Shown here in pieces: positions 26,314 to 35,082 of a DNA stretch of 64,000 nt. Below the pieces are notes generated by a model that worked only from the letters and a program-made list of their open reading frames with translations, searched no databases and was not told where the DNA came from. Position 1 is the first letter of the stretch; each line of letters begins with the position of its first letter. This stretch comes from Roseivirga misakiensis (GTDB lineage: Bacteria; Bacteroidota; Bacteroidia; Cytophagales; Cyclobacteriaceae): assembly GCF_001747105.1 (NCBI RefSeq), contig NZ_MDGQ01000003.1, positions 124,001 through 188,000 on the forward strand, in the 5' to 3' direction. The position numbers and the translations under genes were made by a program.

Positions 26314-26724
26314 CTATTTGCTTTCGAGGTAGGATTGAAGGATAATGGTGGCACTTACCTTATCAATATTACCTTTTTCTCTTCTATCTTTCTTTTTGAC
26401 ACCCCCCGCGATCATGGCATCGAGCGCCATTTTGGAAGTATATCTTTCGTCATGCAAATAAACAGGTTTTTCAGGAAAGTGTTTTTTAAGAAGCCGATGA
26501 AATTGCTGAACCAAAGGCGTGGCATTTGTAGGCGTACCATCAAGCTTTTTGGGCATTCCTAATACAAACACTTCTATACCCTCTTCATGATCATATTTTT
26601 TCAGGAAGGCAATAACATCTTTTGAATGTATGGTATCTAAAGCAGAAGCGATGATTTGAAGTGGATCGGTGACTGCCAAACCCACTCTTTTGGTGCCATA
26701 GTCGATGGCTAATATTCTACCCAT
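26314..26724 (-). CDS. ruvX: Holliday junction resolvase RuvX / YqgF-type nuclease
   Basis: A 136-residue RNase-H-fold protein with the opening RILAIDYGTKRVGLAVTD (catalytic Asp), the LGMPKKLDG motif and a DERYTS motif with a further acidic residue. Family members process pre-16S rRNA 5' ends and have been called Holliday junction resolvases. The ATG overlaps the hemerythrin stop by one base (TAATG), so the two are coupled. Confidence 0.95.
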   Translation of the reverse strand: MGRILAIDYGTKRVGLAVTDPLQIIASALDTIHSKDVIAFLKKYDHEEGIEVFVLGMPKKLDGTPTNATPLVQQFHRLLKKHFPEKPVYLHDERYTSKMALDAMIAGGVKKKDRREKGNIDKVSATIILQSYLESK

Positions 26725-27476
26725 TAATTCAGTTTAGAAAAGTCGTAAAACTTAAGCTTAGCTAATCGCTCAAGCTGCAAGGCTTTCGGAAAAAGAATCT
26801 CATTCTCAATTTTTGCGTGGATCATTAAATCTTTTTCAAATCTTTCTAACTCCGTAAAAAGCACTTTGATATGTAAATCTGCCTCATCGCAGTATTGATA
26901 GTTATTTGTAAATTTTCTAAAACCTTCCATCTCACTTTCATGCACTTCATGTTCAAGCGCAAATTCCTGAACTGAAAACTTCTCCATCAGGTAGTAGATC
27001 TCCGAAGAGGGCTTTTCGTCGACCAAAAACTTACTCAGTCTTTCTACATAAGTGAACATGGTATCTTCCTCTTCATAAATGTGGTGAATAAAATCTTCCA
27101 CGAACATTGGGAAAATAGACTTTAGGTCACTTGAGAGAGATTTATATCTAAAGTTCACGTCTTTCACCCCATCGATGAGTTGTCCGATATATGGCAATCG
27201 CTTTTTGATAAATACATAATGTGCATGTTTCAGATACTCGGTCACGAGCTCTGGGGGGTAAGCTTTCAGTTGGTTTTGAGTAGTCTCTTTCTCGTCTAAA
27301 ACCAGCTCTAAACTTTTGATGACTGACAGAGCATCCAAGCCCAACTTTGAACACACCTCTTCTAACGTCTCAAGCTTGTAATCATAGAATTTGACACCGA
27401 AATAATAGAGCACAGAAGCTCGTACATGGTTTTCAGAAACAAGGTCTGTGATAGTGGTTTTTAGTAAATGATCCAT
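26724..27476 (-). CDS. hemerythrin-like domain protein
   Basis: A 250-residue all-helical protein. Residues ~80-245 carry spaced His/Glu residues of a hemerythrin di-iron site (HAHYVFIKKRLPYI, FIHHIYEEEDTMF, HEVHESE, HAKIENEILFP). The N-terminal ~60 residues resemble the ScdA/YtfE N-terminal domain in layout but lack its Cys pair (FGVKFYDYKLETLEEVC). By family, it may repair iron-sulfur clusters or sense O2/NO, which would fit a genome with many Rieske proteins; this is inference. First gene of the ruvX-def unit. Confidence 0.8.
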   Translation of the reverse strand: MDHLLKTTITDLVSENHVRASVLYYFGVKFYDYKLETLEEVCSKLGLDALSVIKSLELVLDEKETTQNQLKAYPPELVTEYLKHAHYVFIKKRLPYIGQLIDGVKDVNFRYKSLSSDLKSIFPMFVEDFIHHIYEEEDTMFTYVERLSKFLVDEKPSSEIYYLMEKFSVQEFALEHEVHESEMEGFRKFTNNYQYCDEADLHIKVLFTELERFEKDLMIHAKIENEILFPKALQLERLAKLKFYDFSKLN

Positions 27477-27643
27477 AAAAAAGGTGTATTAACGAAACTA
27501 AGAATTTTGAGTCACATTTTTTTAAAGGAGGTGAAGTAAAATTCTTGAACACAAACTAAAGTCATTCGTTACAATCATACTATGACATTTACCCATGTTT
27601 TCGTCCCAAATGTATATTTTTACAAATTAATTAAAGGTCGAAA

Positions 27644-29290
27644 GTGAACGAACATAAGAACTCATCATACCATATTAGGCTCCCAATTCTATTGACAATA
27701 GCCGTCATTATCGGGATTCTCATCGGATCAGAATTTGGAGAACCAAAAGAGGACAAAAAATATCTCAGCTCAATTCAGAAATTCAGAGAGCTCCTGGAGT
27801 ATATCGAAAATGATTATGTAGACACTGTTGACACAGAAACGCTGATAGAGGAGTCTATCGAGAATATGTTGGACAAACTAGATCCACATACAATTTATAT
27901 CCCGCCGAAAGACAGAGAACTAAGCGCATCGCAGCTTCGAGCAACATATGACGGCATAGGTGTAGAATTTAACTTATTACGCGACACGCTGTATGTCGTT
28001 AATCCTTTACCTGGCGGACCTTCTGAGAAAGCCGGTATTATTGCGGGTGATAAAATTGTTTCAGTAGATGGTGAAAACATTGCTGGTATTGGCGTCAACA
28101 ACCGAAAGGTTTATGATATGCTCAGGGGCCCTCGAGGTTCAAAAGTGAATGTAGGAGTTGTCCGACGTAATGAACCTGAATTACTAGATATAGAGTTAGA
28201 ACGGGGTGCAATTCCACAATATTCGCTTGATGCTAGCTATATGGTGGAAGACGGCATGGGCTATATCAAAGTCAATCGATTTGCCGAAACGACTTATGAT
28301 GAGTTTAAATCCGCACTTGAAGAATTAAAATCTCAAGGCATGACCAAACTCATATTGGACCTTCAGAATAATACTGGTGGTTATATGAGTGCTGCTATCC
28401 GCATGTCGGATGAGTTTTTAAGTGAAGATCAATTGATCGTAAGCCAAAAAGGCCAAAGCGAAAAATATGACAGCGAAGCCAAGTCTACTGAAAAAGGAAT
28501 CTTTAAAGACGGTGCTTTGATTGTATTGGTCAATGAGGGCAGTGCTTCAGCTTCCGAAATTGTGGCGGGTGCTCTTCAAGATAATGATCGTGCCTTAGTC
28601 ATTGGCAGACGATCGTTCGGTAAAGGCTTGGTGCAATTACCGTTTGATTTAAAGGATGGTTCTGAACTTAGAATGACCATTGCTAGATATTACACGCCTA
28701 GTGGACGCTCGATTCAAAAGCCTTACGATGATGGTGAAAAAAGTTACGATGCAGACTATTACAATCGCTACACTTCAGGCGAGTTGTTCGTAAAAGATAG
28801 CGTACAATTCGATGAAGATTTGGCCTACAAAACTTCAAAAGGACGAACTGTTTATGGTGGTGGCGGTATTATGCCAGATTATTTTGTGCCGCTAGATACT
28901 ACCGACAATAGCATTTATGTAAACCGTTTGGTAAACAGTAACACCATTCGTGAGTATACGCTGGATTATAGGGATAACCACCCAGAGCTAAAAGACATGT
29001 CTTTTGAGGACTACAATAAGAACTTTGAGGTAACTGCCGCTATGCTTCGCGAAGTTGTTGGCTTGGGTGTAAAAAAGGGAATTCGTTTTAACAAAAAGCA
29101 GTTTGAAAAATCTCGTGAGCTCTTGAAATACTTGATCAAAGCCAGAATTGCTCGTGACAATTTTGATGATGATGCATTTTACAAAATCTACAACGAGACC
29201 AATGAGATTTACCGTCAAGCTATAACGCTTTTTAACAACCCTGATTTACTGCAGAACCAGTCGAATGGTTTGTTGCTACAAATGCGTTGA
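27644..29290 (+). CDS. S41 family C-terminal processing peptidase (CtpA-type)
   Basis: A 548-residue periplasmic protease with an N-terminal membrane segment (residues ~10-28). Residues ~90-175 are a PDZ domain (YDGIGVEFNLL, PGGPSEKAGIIAGDKIVSVDG) and residues ~195-380 the S41 catalytic domain, with the nucleophile Ser in GSASASEIVAGAL and the general-base Lys in FGKGLVQLP. It would cut exported proteins near their C-termini. The start is GTG; no ATG with a plausible signal segment lies upstream. Confidence 0.92.
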   Translation: MNEHKNSSYHIRLPILLTIAVIIGILIGSEFGEPKEDKKYLSSIQKFRELLEYIENDYVDTVDTETLIEESIENMLDKLDPHTIYIPPKDRELSASQLRATYDGIGVEFNLLRDTLYVVNPLPGGPSEKAGIIAGDKIVSVDGENIAGIGVNNRKVYDMLRGPRGSKVNVGVVRRNEPELLDIELERGAIPQYSLDASYMVEDGMGYIKVNRFAETTYDEFKSALEELKSQGMTKLILDLQNNTGGYMSAAIRMSDEFLSEDQLIVSQKGQSEKYDSEAKSTEKGIFKDGALIVLVNEGSASASEIVAGALQDNDRALVIGRRSFGKGLVQLPFDLKDGSELRMTIARYYTPSGRSIQKPYDDGEKSYDADYYNRYTSGELFVKDSVQFDEDLAYKTSKGRTVYGGGGIMPDYFVPLDTTDNSIYVNRLVNSNTIREYTLDYRDNHPELKDMSFEDYNKNFEVTAAMLREVVGLGVKKGIRFNKKQFEKSRELLKYLIKARIARDNFDDDAFYKIYNETNEIYRQAITLFNNPDLLQNQSNGLLLQMR

Positions 29291-29355
29291 TAAGTTTTGT
29301 TTTGTTGCCAATAACAAAGCAGTGCACCTCTCGTTCTGAATTAAAGGTCATTAAA

Positions 29356-29853
29356 ATGAGGATAGTATATTTTTTAAGTGCGCTATTGTTGTGCCATAGT
29401 GCACTTGCTCAGAATAACGAGCAAGAGGCCATCAATAAGGACGTGTGGAACAACTTTATGCAGGCCTATCAAGATTTGGATGCCAGTCTCTTTAATCAAA
29501 TCCATACGGATGATGTAATGCGGTTAACTCTTGATAATAAACGCTTATTAGTTGGACAAGATTATAAGGATAGAAATCTAGAAAACTTTAATCGCTGGAA
29601 CTCCCAACGTCTACAACAGAGAATAGAATTTAGCTTCTACGATCGAATTCAAAAAGGCAATGCCGCTTACGAAGTTGGTATTTACAAGTTAACACGGTAT
29701 CAGGGTGGTAAGGCGCGATCTTTTTACGGCAAATTCAACGTTGTACTTCGGAAAATAAAAGGCATATGGAAGATTCAGATGGATTCAGACACCAATCCAA
29801 ATGACTCTATTGGGGAATCTGACTTCCAAAAAGGTAAGATATTGGAATACTAA
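29356..29853 (+). CDS. exported NTF2/SnoaL-like domain protein
   Basis: About 165 residues from the ATG at 29356, which gives a clean signal peptide (MRIVYFLSALLLCHSALAQ). A longer frame from 29287 would hide that signal inside the protein. The mature part (NNFMQAYQDLDASLFNQIHTDDVMRLT, then a C-terminal KGIWKIQMDSD) has the cone-shaped NTF2/SnoaL pattern seen in DUF4440-type proteins. No catalytic residue can be assigned. Confidence 0.7.
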   Translation: MRIVYFLSALLLCHSALAQNNEQEAINKDVWNNFMQAYQDLDASLFNQIHTDDVMRLTLDNKRLLVGQDYKDRNLENFNRWNSQRLQQRIEFSFYDRIQKGNAAYEVGIYKLTRYQGGKARSFYGKFNVVLRKIKGIWKIQMDSDTNPNDSIGESDFQKGKILEY

Positions 29854-29933
29854 TTTTTATCACTTCCCCTACTACAAACCACAATCGATTGGCTATTTAA
29901 GCTTACATAGCTGAACATCTTTATCTTTAGACT

Positions 29934-31148
29934 ATGAATCGGGTTTTCTACTTTCTGTGTCTATTGGCTTTTTGTGCTTGCCAAAGCAATAATGAGCTTA
30001 AAATTGAAGTTTTGTCGCTTGACTCCCCGGCCTCGACAAACAGTTTAACACCTCGGCTTTTCACTAATGATGAAGGCAAGGTCTACTTATCATGGCTGGA
30101 AAGAAAATCTGAAAGCATACAGTTCAAGTTCACCACACTGAATGGCACCAAATGGGATGCTCCTAAGCTCATTAGTGAGGGGAACAACTGGTTTGTAAAC
30201 TGGGCAGATTTCCCCTCTCTTATAGAAAATAGAGGTACGCTGTCAGCCCATTGGCTAAAAAAACGTGCTGAGGGCACTTACGACTATGATGTACACGTAA
30301 CCCAATCGCGAGATCGTGGCCAGGTTTGGTCCTCTTCATTTATCGCTCACAAAGACAGCATAGCTGCCGAACATGGTTTTGTAAGCATGCTCCCACTGGA
30401 TGAAAATCAAAATTTCATTACCTGGCTTGATGGACGAAATACCAAGAGCGACACACAGATGTCTCACAATGGACATCATAGTGGCGGTGCCATGACTATT
30501 AGAGCTGGAATTTTTGATGATGAAGGTGAAATGATCAACGAATGGGAATTAGATGGGAGAACCTGTGATTGCTGTCAAACCACGGCGGCTATCACCTCTA
30601 ACGGTCCAATTGTAGCCTATCGTGATCGATCGCATGAAGAAATCCGCGACATTTATATCACACGGCATTTAAATGGCAAATGGACAACTCCCAAAGCGAT
30701 CTATAATGACAATTGGGAAATAAAAGGTTGCCCTGTAAATGGCCCATCCATAGTGGCTAGTCAAGACTTAGTAGCAATTGCATGGTTTACTGCTACTCCA
30801 GGTTTTTCGCAAGTGAAAATGGCTATATCAAAAGATGGTGGGGAAAATTTCAATACCCCAGTTATAATTAGTCAAGGAAACACTAACGGACGTGTGGGTA
30901 CGGTGCTACTCGAAAATGGAAACATTGCCGTTAGCTGGATGGAAACCATCGACAAAGAAGCCAATATTTTGGTCGGCATTTTTGATCGAGAAGGAAATGA
31001 GATAAATAGAAAAATAATTGCTCAAACAGCGGCTAGTAGAGCCAGTGGTTTCCCTGTTATGACTCGCAATGGCAATAACTTAATTATGGCTTGGACAGAA
31101 TCTGAAGAATCTTCTATTGTCAAGTCAGCAATTATAAGTCTAGATTAA
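29934..31148 (+). CDS. sialidase-like beta-propeller lipoprotein
   Basis: A 404-residue lipoprotein (lipobox LLAFCAC, Cys near residue 16). The mature protein reads as a six-bladed propeller with Asp-box-like repeats (SRDRGQVWSS, SKDGGENFNTP), as in exo-alpha-sialidases and related BNR proteins. A Cys cluster (RTCDCCQTTAA) sits near residue 207. The sialidase arginine triad cannot be assigned with confidence, so hydrolase activity is not claimed. Stand-alone gene. Confidence 0.7.
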   Translation: MNRVFYFLCLLAFCACQSNNELKIEVLSLDSPASTNSLTPRLFTNDEGKVYLSWLERKSESIQFKFTTLNGTKWDAPKLISEGNNWFVNWADFPSLIENRGTLSAHWLKKRAEGTYDYDVHVTQSRDRGQVWSSSFIAHKDSIAAEHGFVSMLPLDENQNFITWLDGRNTKSDTQMSHNGHHSGGAMTIRAGIFDDEGEMINEWELDGRTCDCCQTTAAITSNGPIVAYRDRSHEEIRDIYITRHLNGKWTTPKAIYNDNWEIKGCPVNGPSIVASQDLVAIAWFTATPGFSQVKMAISKDGGENFNTPVIISQGNTNGRVGTVLLENGNIAVSWMETIDKEANILVGIFDREGNEINRKIIAQTAASRASGFPVMTRNGNNLIMAWTESEESSIVKSAIISLD

Positions 31149-31232
31149 GCCCGTAAAAGGAGTATTACTACTACCATTAGTAGCAGCCGAAACCGCATCA
31201 AATCTCTCAATTAAAATTTGATAGTATTACTA

Positions 31233-31434
31233 TTTGACTACGTTTTTATACATAATCATATAATTATGTGATTTAGCCTGAAATATTTGTCCGTGTCAAA
31301 TTTTTAAATTTCCTTCGAAATGTATTGGAAGACTTCGCAATCAAAGTCTTCCTTAAAGAAAATCTAGAGGTTCCATAGCCTCTGGTATTGTGTGTGTTTA
31401 TTGGCCACCCCAATGATGTTGGGGTGGTTTTTTT
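31233..31434 (+). ncRNA. candidate small structured RNA with own terminator
   Basis: A 365-bp gene-free stretch (31149-31513) holds a promoter-like TTTG (31233-31236) and TAATTATG (31261-31268), then hairpins GGAAGACTT-N8-AAGTCTTCC (31327-31352) and AGAGG-N8-CCTCT (31366-31383), then an intrinsic terminator. A transcript of about 160 nt would start near 31275. It could instead be a long leader of the next gene with an attenuator. No known RNA family is recognised. Confidence 0.35.
31405..31434 (+). terminator. strong intrinsic terminator
   Basis: CCACCCCAA-tgatg-TTGGGGTGG is followed by seven T residues. It lies 80 bp before the next gene and 260 bp after the previous stop, so it most likely ends the candidate small RNA. 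Confidence 0.85.
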
Positions 31435-31513
31435 ATGCCTTGTGTTTGGCTAATTTTGAATTTTATAGATCAATTTTTTGTTACGACCTTCATAAATGCA
31501 GAAAACCCCTACT

Positions 31514-32275
31514 ATGTCGAAATTTCTATACTTTCTATTGGCTATCACGCTAGTTTCTGCGTGTACCTCAACGCAGGAAAAACCAAAAACTGAAGAGGTT
31601 AAATCGCAGGTCCAAACTATCATTGATAAGTCCATCGAGTATCATCAAATGGGCAACCTTGATAATACTTCATTCTCACTTACTTTTAGAGATATAGATT
31701 ACACTTACAAAAACGAAAAGGGTTTGTATGAATATACCAGAACCCAAATTGACTCAACTGGGGCTACTGTAATTGATAGAATGGACAACGATACACTGCG
31801 CCGTACTGTAAACGGTGTAGAACCTGAAATTACTGATGAAAAAAGAGCAGCTTATACTAGATCCGTCAATTCGGTAATCTACTTTTTCAGACTTCCATTT
31901 GGCTTAAATGATCCGGCAGTAAATAAGATTTATGTCGGTGAAACGAATATTAAAGGCAAGGCTTACCACGAAGTGAAAGTCACTTTTGCTCAAGAAGGTG
32001 GCGGTGAAGATTATGATGATGTCTTTCTTTATTGGTTTGATAAGGAAGATTATAGCATGGATTACCTAGCTTATTTATACCATACTGATGAGGGTGGCAT
32101 GCGTTTTCGAGAGGCGATTAACCCAAGAAGGGTAAATGGTATGCTCATTCAGGATTACGTCAACTACAAACCCGAAAATGAGGACATTGACATTATGACC
32201 ATAGATGAACTTTTCAACGAAAACAAACTCGTTGAACTTTCAAAAATCATTAATGAAAATGTGGTGATCAACTGA
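31514..32275 (+). CDS. DUF6503 family lipoprotein
   Basis: About 253 residues from the ATG at 31514, which gives a standard lipoprotein signal (FLYFLLAITLVSAC); an in-frame ATG 18 bp upstream is less likely. The mature protein is beta-rich, with FSLTFRDIDYTYKNEKGLYEY and VFLYWFDKEDYSMDYLAYLYHTDEGG, as in the DUF6503 family of Bacteroidota, whose function is unknown. The fold may resemble LolA-type lipid carriers, which is inference. Confidence 0.75.
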   Translation: MSKFLYFLLAITLVSACTSTQEKPKTEEVKSQVQTIIDKSIEYHQMGNLDNTSFSLTFRDIDYTYKNEKGLYEYTRTQIDSTGATVIDRMDNDTLRRTVNGVEPEITDEKRAAYTRSVNSVIYFFRLPFGLNDPAVNKIYVGETNIKGKAYHEVKVTFAQEGGGEDYDDVFLYWFDKEDYSMDYLAYLYHTDEGGMRFREAINPRRVNGMLIQDYVNYKPENEDIDIMTIDELFNENKLVELSKIINENVVIN

Positions 32276-32313
32276 GTGATTTCAGTCACTCAACAGGTTA
32301 AATTCATTAATTA

Positions 32314-32360
32314 GTACCATTCCGACTTCCTGATGACCATCAGATGAATTGGTACTTTTC
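32314..32360 (+). terminator. stem-loop, possible terminator
   Basis: GTACCAtTC ... GAatTGGTAC encloses an inner CTGATG-acc-ATCAG stem and is followed by TTTTC. A smaller hairpin TGAGTGA-tttcag-TCACTCA overlaps the previous stop codon. Weak T run, so termination is uncertain. Confidence 0.4.
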
Positions 32361-32390
32361 TATCCTATTGAGATTGCTTATACTCGAACT

Positions 32391-33326
32391 ATGAACAGAA
32401 ATGTGACCATTGGGGTGGTGCAATCAGCACCAGAATACCTGGACGTAAAGAAGTCTTTAGGAAAGGTAGAATCTTTATTGAAAGAGGCTGCTGATCAGGG
32501 AGCTCAGTTAGTCAGTTTCGGTGAAACTTGGTTTACAGGGTATCCGGCTTGGATTGATTACTGCGATGAGTATGCGAAATGGGACTTTAGACCTACCAAA
32601 GAGGTTTTTGCCAAAACTTATGAAAATAGCCTAGACGTAAACGGATCTGAAGTAGCACAGATTGGAAAGTGGGCTAAAGAATTAGGATTGAGTATCGTAA
32701 TGGGCATAAATGAAAAAGTGCCCACTGGCCCTGGTAACGGTACAATTTATAATAGCCTGCTTACTTGGAATGAAAAAGGTATTCTTGCCAACCACCACCG
32801 TAAGCTGATGCCTACACATACCGAAAGGCTCTTATACGGACAAGGTGACGGCGCTGGGTTAAAACCTGTGGATACGGCGATAGGTCGTGTTGGCGGGCTT
32901 ATATGTTGGGAACATTGGATGCCACTTACTCGACAAACCATGCACAATGCCGGAGAAGACATACATATTGCTGTTTGGCCAAAGGTGCATGAAATGCTAC
33001 AAATCGCTACGCGTTCCTATGCTTTTGAAGGGCGTTGTTTTGCAGTTGGCGTTGGACAAATAATGCGGGTGAAGGATATTCCTGATGTTCTTAACCTTCC
33101 AGCCGAATTGGCTGACAAACCAGACCACCTTTTACTAAATGGTGGAAGTTGTATCGTTGGACCTGACGGGCATTATGTTATGGAACCTATTTGGGATAAA
33201 GAGGGAGTCTTTACCGCAGAAGTCGACCTGCACCGATGCAAGGAAGAAAAAATGGCCTTAGATGTTACTGGTCATTATCAGCGCAATGATGTTTTTCATC
33301 TCGATGTGAACAAGAGCAGAAGATGA
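32391..33326 (+). CDS. nitrilase (carbon-nitrogen hydrolase) family protein
   Basis: A 311-residue cytoplasmic enzyme; the ATG at 32391 starts the first strand (NVTIGVVQSAPEYLDV). The catalytic triad is visible as E45 (FGETWFTGYP), K138 (HHRKLMPTHTERLLYG) and C172 (GGLICWEHWMPL). The CWE-x-x-MPL context is that of true nitrilases rather than amidases, so the reaction would be nitrile to carboxylate and ammonia. Substrate is unknown. Stand-alone gene followed by a hairpin. Confidence 0.9.
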   Translation: MNRNVTIGVVQSAPEYLDVKKSLGKVESLLKEAADQGAQLVSFGETWFTGYPAWIDYCDEYAKWDFRPTKEVFAKTYENSLDVNGSEVAQIGKWAKELGLSIVMGINEKVPTGPGNGTIYNSLLTWNEKGILANHHRKLMPTHTERLLYGQGDGAGLKPVDTAIGRVGGLICWEHWMPLTRQTMHNAGEDIHIAVWPKVHEMLQIATRSYAFEGRCFAVGVGQIMRVKDIPDVLNLPAELADKPDHLLLNGGSCIVGPDGHYVMEPIWDKEGVFTAEVDLHRCKEEKMALDVTGHYQRNDVFHLDVNKSRR

Positions 33327-33330
33327 AAAA

Positions 33331-33361
33331 ATAGTCTACCCTTTCGAGCAGAGTAGACTAC
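33331..33361. terminator. hairpin between convergent genes
   Basis: TAGTCTAC-N13-GTAGACTA follows AAAAAA and precedes a T-rich stretch, so it can act in both directions between the nitrilase and the LolA-like gene. Confidence 0.65.
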
Positions 33362-33369
33362 AGTCTTAT

Positions 33370-33978
33370 TTATTTACAGCCTTTTCTTTCGTCAATGGTT
33401 TCCTCGTACTCTTTCGGGTTTATGACAAACTTAGTTCCAGCTGTATTAGTGCTGAAGTTGGATAATATGAACTTATGCGCAGTTCCAAAATCATCAGTGG
33501 CCGTGATTGCAGTTAGATTTCCATTTTCAGTTTCCACATAAACTTCAACGTAAGGCATCTCGTTATTTGGTCTCAATCTAATATTTGATCCCTCAATAAC
33601 ACCTTTGTGATCCTTTGTGAAAAATGTAGTCATTGCGCCAAAATTGATGATCGCTTCGGTATTCTGGCCCGGACAGAAATAGAGTATTTGTGAATGATCC
33701 TCTTCTTTAGTCCCTATATATTCAGTTTTACCATCATTCAACCAAGTCTCATTAGGTCCAAATGTCATGATATACTTATCACCGTCTACCACCAACACAC
33801 CGTTTTGTGTATTGCTAAATCCCATTCTGTCGTTCACTGACTCATATACCACATTCAATTTGTAAGTGGGCACTTGACCATATTTTTCAAGAATGGCCAT
33901 TAACCTTCCACCAGCATCCTGCGCTTGAATAGATGTGGCAATTAGTAATAAGACGAGTATAGAGAAACCTCTTTTCAT
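33370..33978 (-). CDS. LolA-like outer-membrane lipoprotein carrier family protein
   Basis: About 202 residues from the ATG at 33978 (MKRGFSILVLLLIATSIQAQ, a clear signal peptide); an ATG 9 bp upstream also exists. The mature part has the LolA-type pattern: LNVVYESV, then GVLVVDGDKYIMTFGPNETWLNDGKTEY, then a C-terminal VYVETENGNLTAITATDDFGT. LolA proteins carry lipoproteins or related lipids across the periplasm. It ends with a Cys/Lys pair (RKGCK). Could be a paralogue rather than the main LolA. Confidence 0.7.
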   Translation of the reverse strand: MKRGFSILVLLLIATSIQAQDAGGRLMAILEKYGQVPTYKLNVVYESVNDRMGFSNTQNGVLVVDGDKYIMTFGPNETWLNDGKTEYIGTKEEDHSQILYFCPGQNTEAIINFGAMTTFFTKDHKGVIEGSNIRLRPNNEMPYVEVYVETENGNLTAITATDDFGTAHKFILSNFSTNTAGTKFVINPKEYEETIDERKGCK

Positions 33979-34066
33979 AGAAATCATATCTTAATTGTCG
34001 TTAATATAAGAAAGCGATGTGATGGTACAACCATAGGTTGCTTGATTGAGGAACTCAAAAATAAAA

Positions 34067-34095
34067 AAATCCTGTGAATTTTCACTCACAGGATT
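34067..34095 (-). terminator. terminator of the sigma/anti-sigma operon
   Basis: ATCCTGTGA-N8-TCACAGGAT is followed on the minus strand by seven T residues. It lies just after the last DUF4097 gene. Confidence 0.8.
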
Positions 34096-34119
34096 CAATA
34101 CTCAATTCTTTATTATTGC

Positions 34120-35064
34120 TTAGTTCTTGCGGATGTAAACGTTTCCGTTTCTGGTTTTCATCGTAACACTTGGACCGCCGCCATTTAAATCGCCTTGTAC
34201 CCAGTTATCGAACTTAATGCTAAACCCTCCTCTGCTATCGCTTTTGTTAGTCTCAGGTTCTGGTTGGGATAAGGTGAATGATTCAAAATCGGTATATATG
34301 TCTCTATTTGTTTTCATTTTAGCTGACAACTTGGTGCCATCAGGGACTGAAATGTCTACATCACCATTGTATGTTTCAAAACTCATTGGCGTATCTGGTG
34401 TCACTTCATTGAAAGCGACCTTAATCGATCCATTATAAGTTGAAGCTGACACCGCTCCACCGATATTAGTCATGGTAATCGGGCCGTTGTAGCTTTCCAT
34501 ATCGAACTCACCATTCACACCATCCACATCAATGTATCCGTTGTTATAGGTGTCTAGTTTTAAGTCGAAATTTCGAGGTACTTGTACTTCAAAATCAACT
34601 CTGGTATTCCATCCATCGCTGTCCACCTTTACCCGATTGTTGTTTTCTGAGGCATCAAAGTTAAAACCACCATTACTCACAAGGCGTAGACCATTTTTGG
34701 TCTTATTCTTATCGATCTTTTTACCGTACTTGATGACTTTTACTTTCACAGTTGCACCATCATAACCCGTCACCTTCAATCTTCCATTTCTAGTAGCTAG
34801 ATCCAAGAAACCTCGTTCTCCAGGTCTTGAAAGCGGTATATCTATTTCTTGCGTAGACTGCTCCTGTAACTCAGCCTTACCTTTATTCTTAACCTTTACT
34901 TGCCCCAAACTTTCAAAGACATTTTCCACAGCTATCTCAGCCATTTCTTCAACGCTTGCCTCGATCGATTTTACATCAACCTGAACGTCGATCTGCTGTG
35001 CTGATAATGGATAAGCCATTGCACCAATCACCAAAGCACTAATTATTGTTTTCATATTTTTCAT
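34120..35064 (-). CDS. DUF4097 family exported beta-strand repeat protein (second of operon)
   Basis: A 314-residue exported protein (signal MKTIISALVIGAMAYPLSAQQ). The mature part has a linker of ~60 residues and then a right-handed beta-helix-like domain in which short motifs recur: ATRNGRLKVTGYDG, DTYNNGYIDVDGVNG, ESYNGPITMTNIGG, STYNGSIKVAFNE, ETYNGDVDISVP and KTRNGNVYIRKN, the last being the typical DUF4097 ending. The family's function is unknown; location at the cell envelope is likely. It is the last gene of the sigma-factor operon, 18 bp after the anti-sigma-like gene. Confidence 0.85.
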   Translation of the reverse strand: MKNMKTIISALVIGAMAYPLSAQQIDVQVDVKSIEASVEEMAEIAVENVFESLGQVKVKNKGKAELQEQSTQEIDIPLSRPGERGFLDLATRNGRLKVTGYDGATVKVKVIKYGKKIDKNKTKNGLRLVSNGGFNFDASENNNRVKVDSDGWNTRVDFEVQVPRNFDLKLDTYNNGYIDVDGVNGEFDMESYNGPITMTNIGGAVSASTYNGSIKVAFNEVTPDTPMSFETYNGDVDISVPDGTKLSAKMKTNRDIYTDFESFTLSQPEPETNKSDSRGGFSIKFDNWVQGDLNGGGPSVTMKTRNGNVYIRKN

Positions 35065-35082
35065 TTCTCTTTCCTTTTTTAA

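Noticed and set aside
27525-27560. A strong Shine-Dalgarno-like AAAGGAGGTGAAG on the plus strand before the CtpA gene.
   Set aside because: The only start near it (TTG) opens four codons before a stop. No gene follows in the right distance, and Bacteroidota rarely use such sites.
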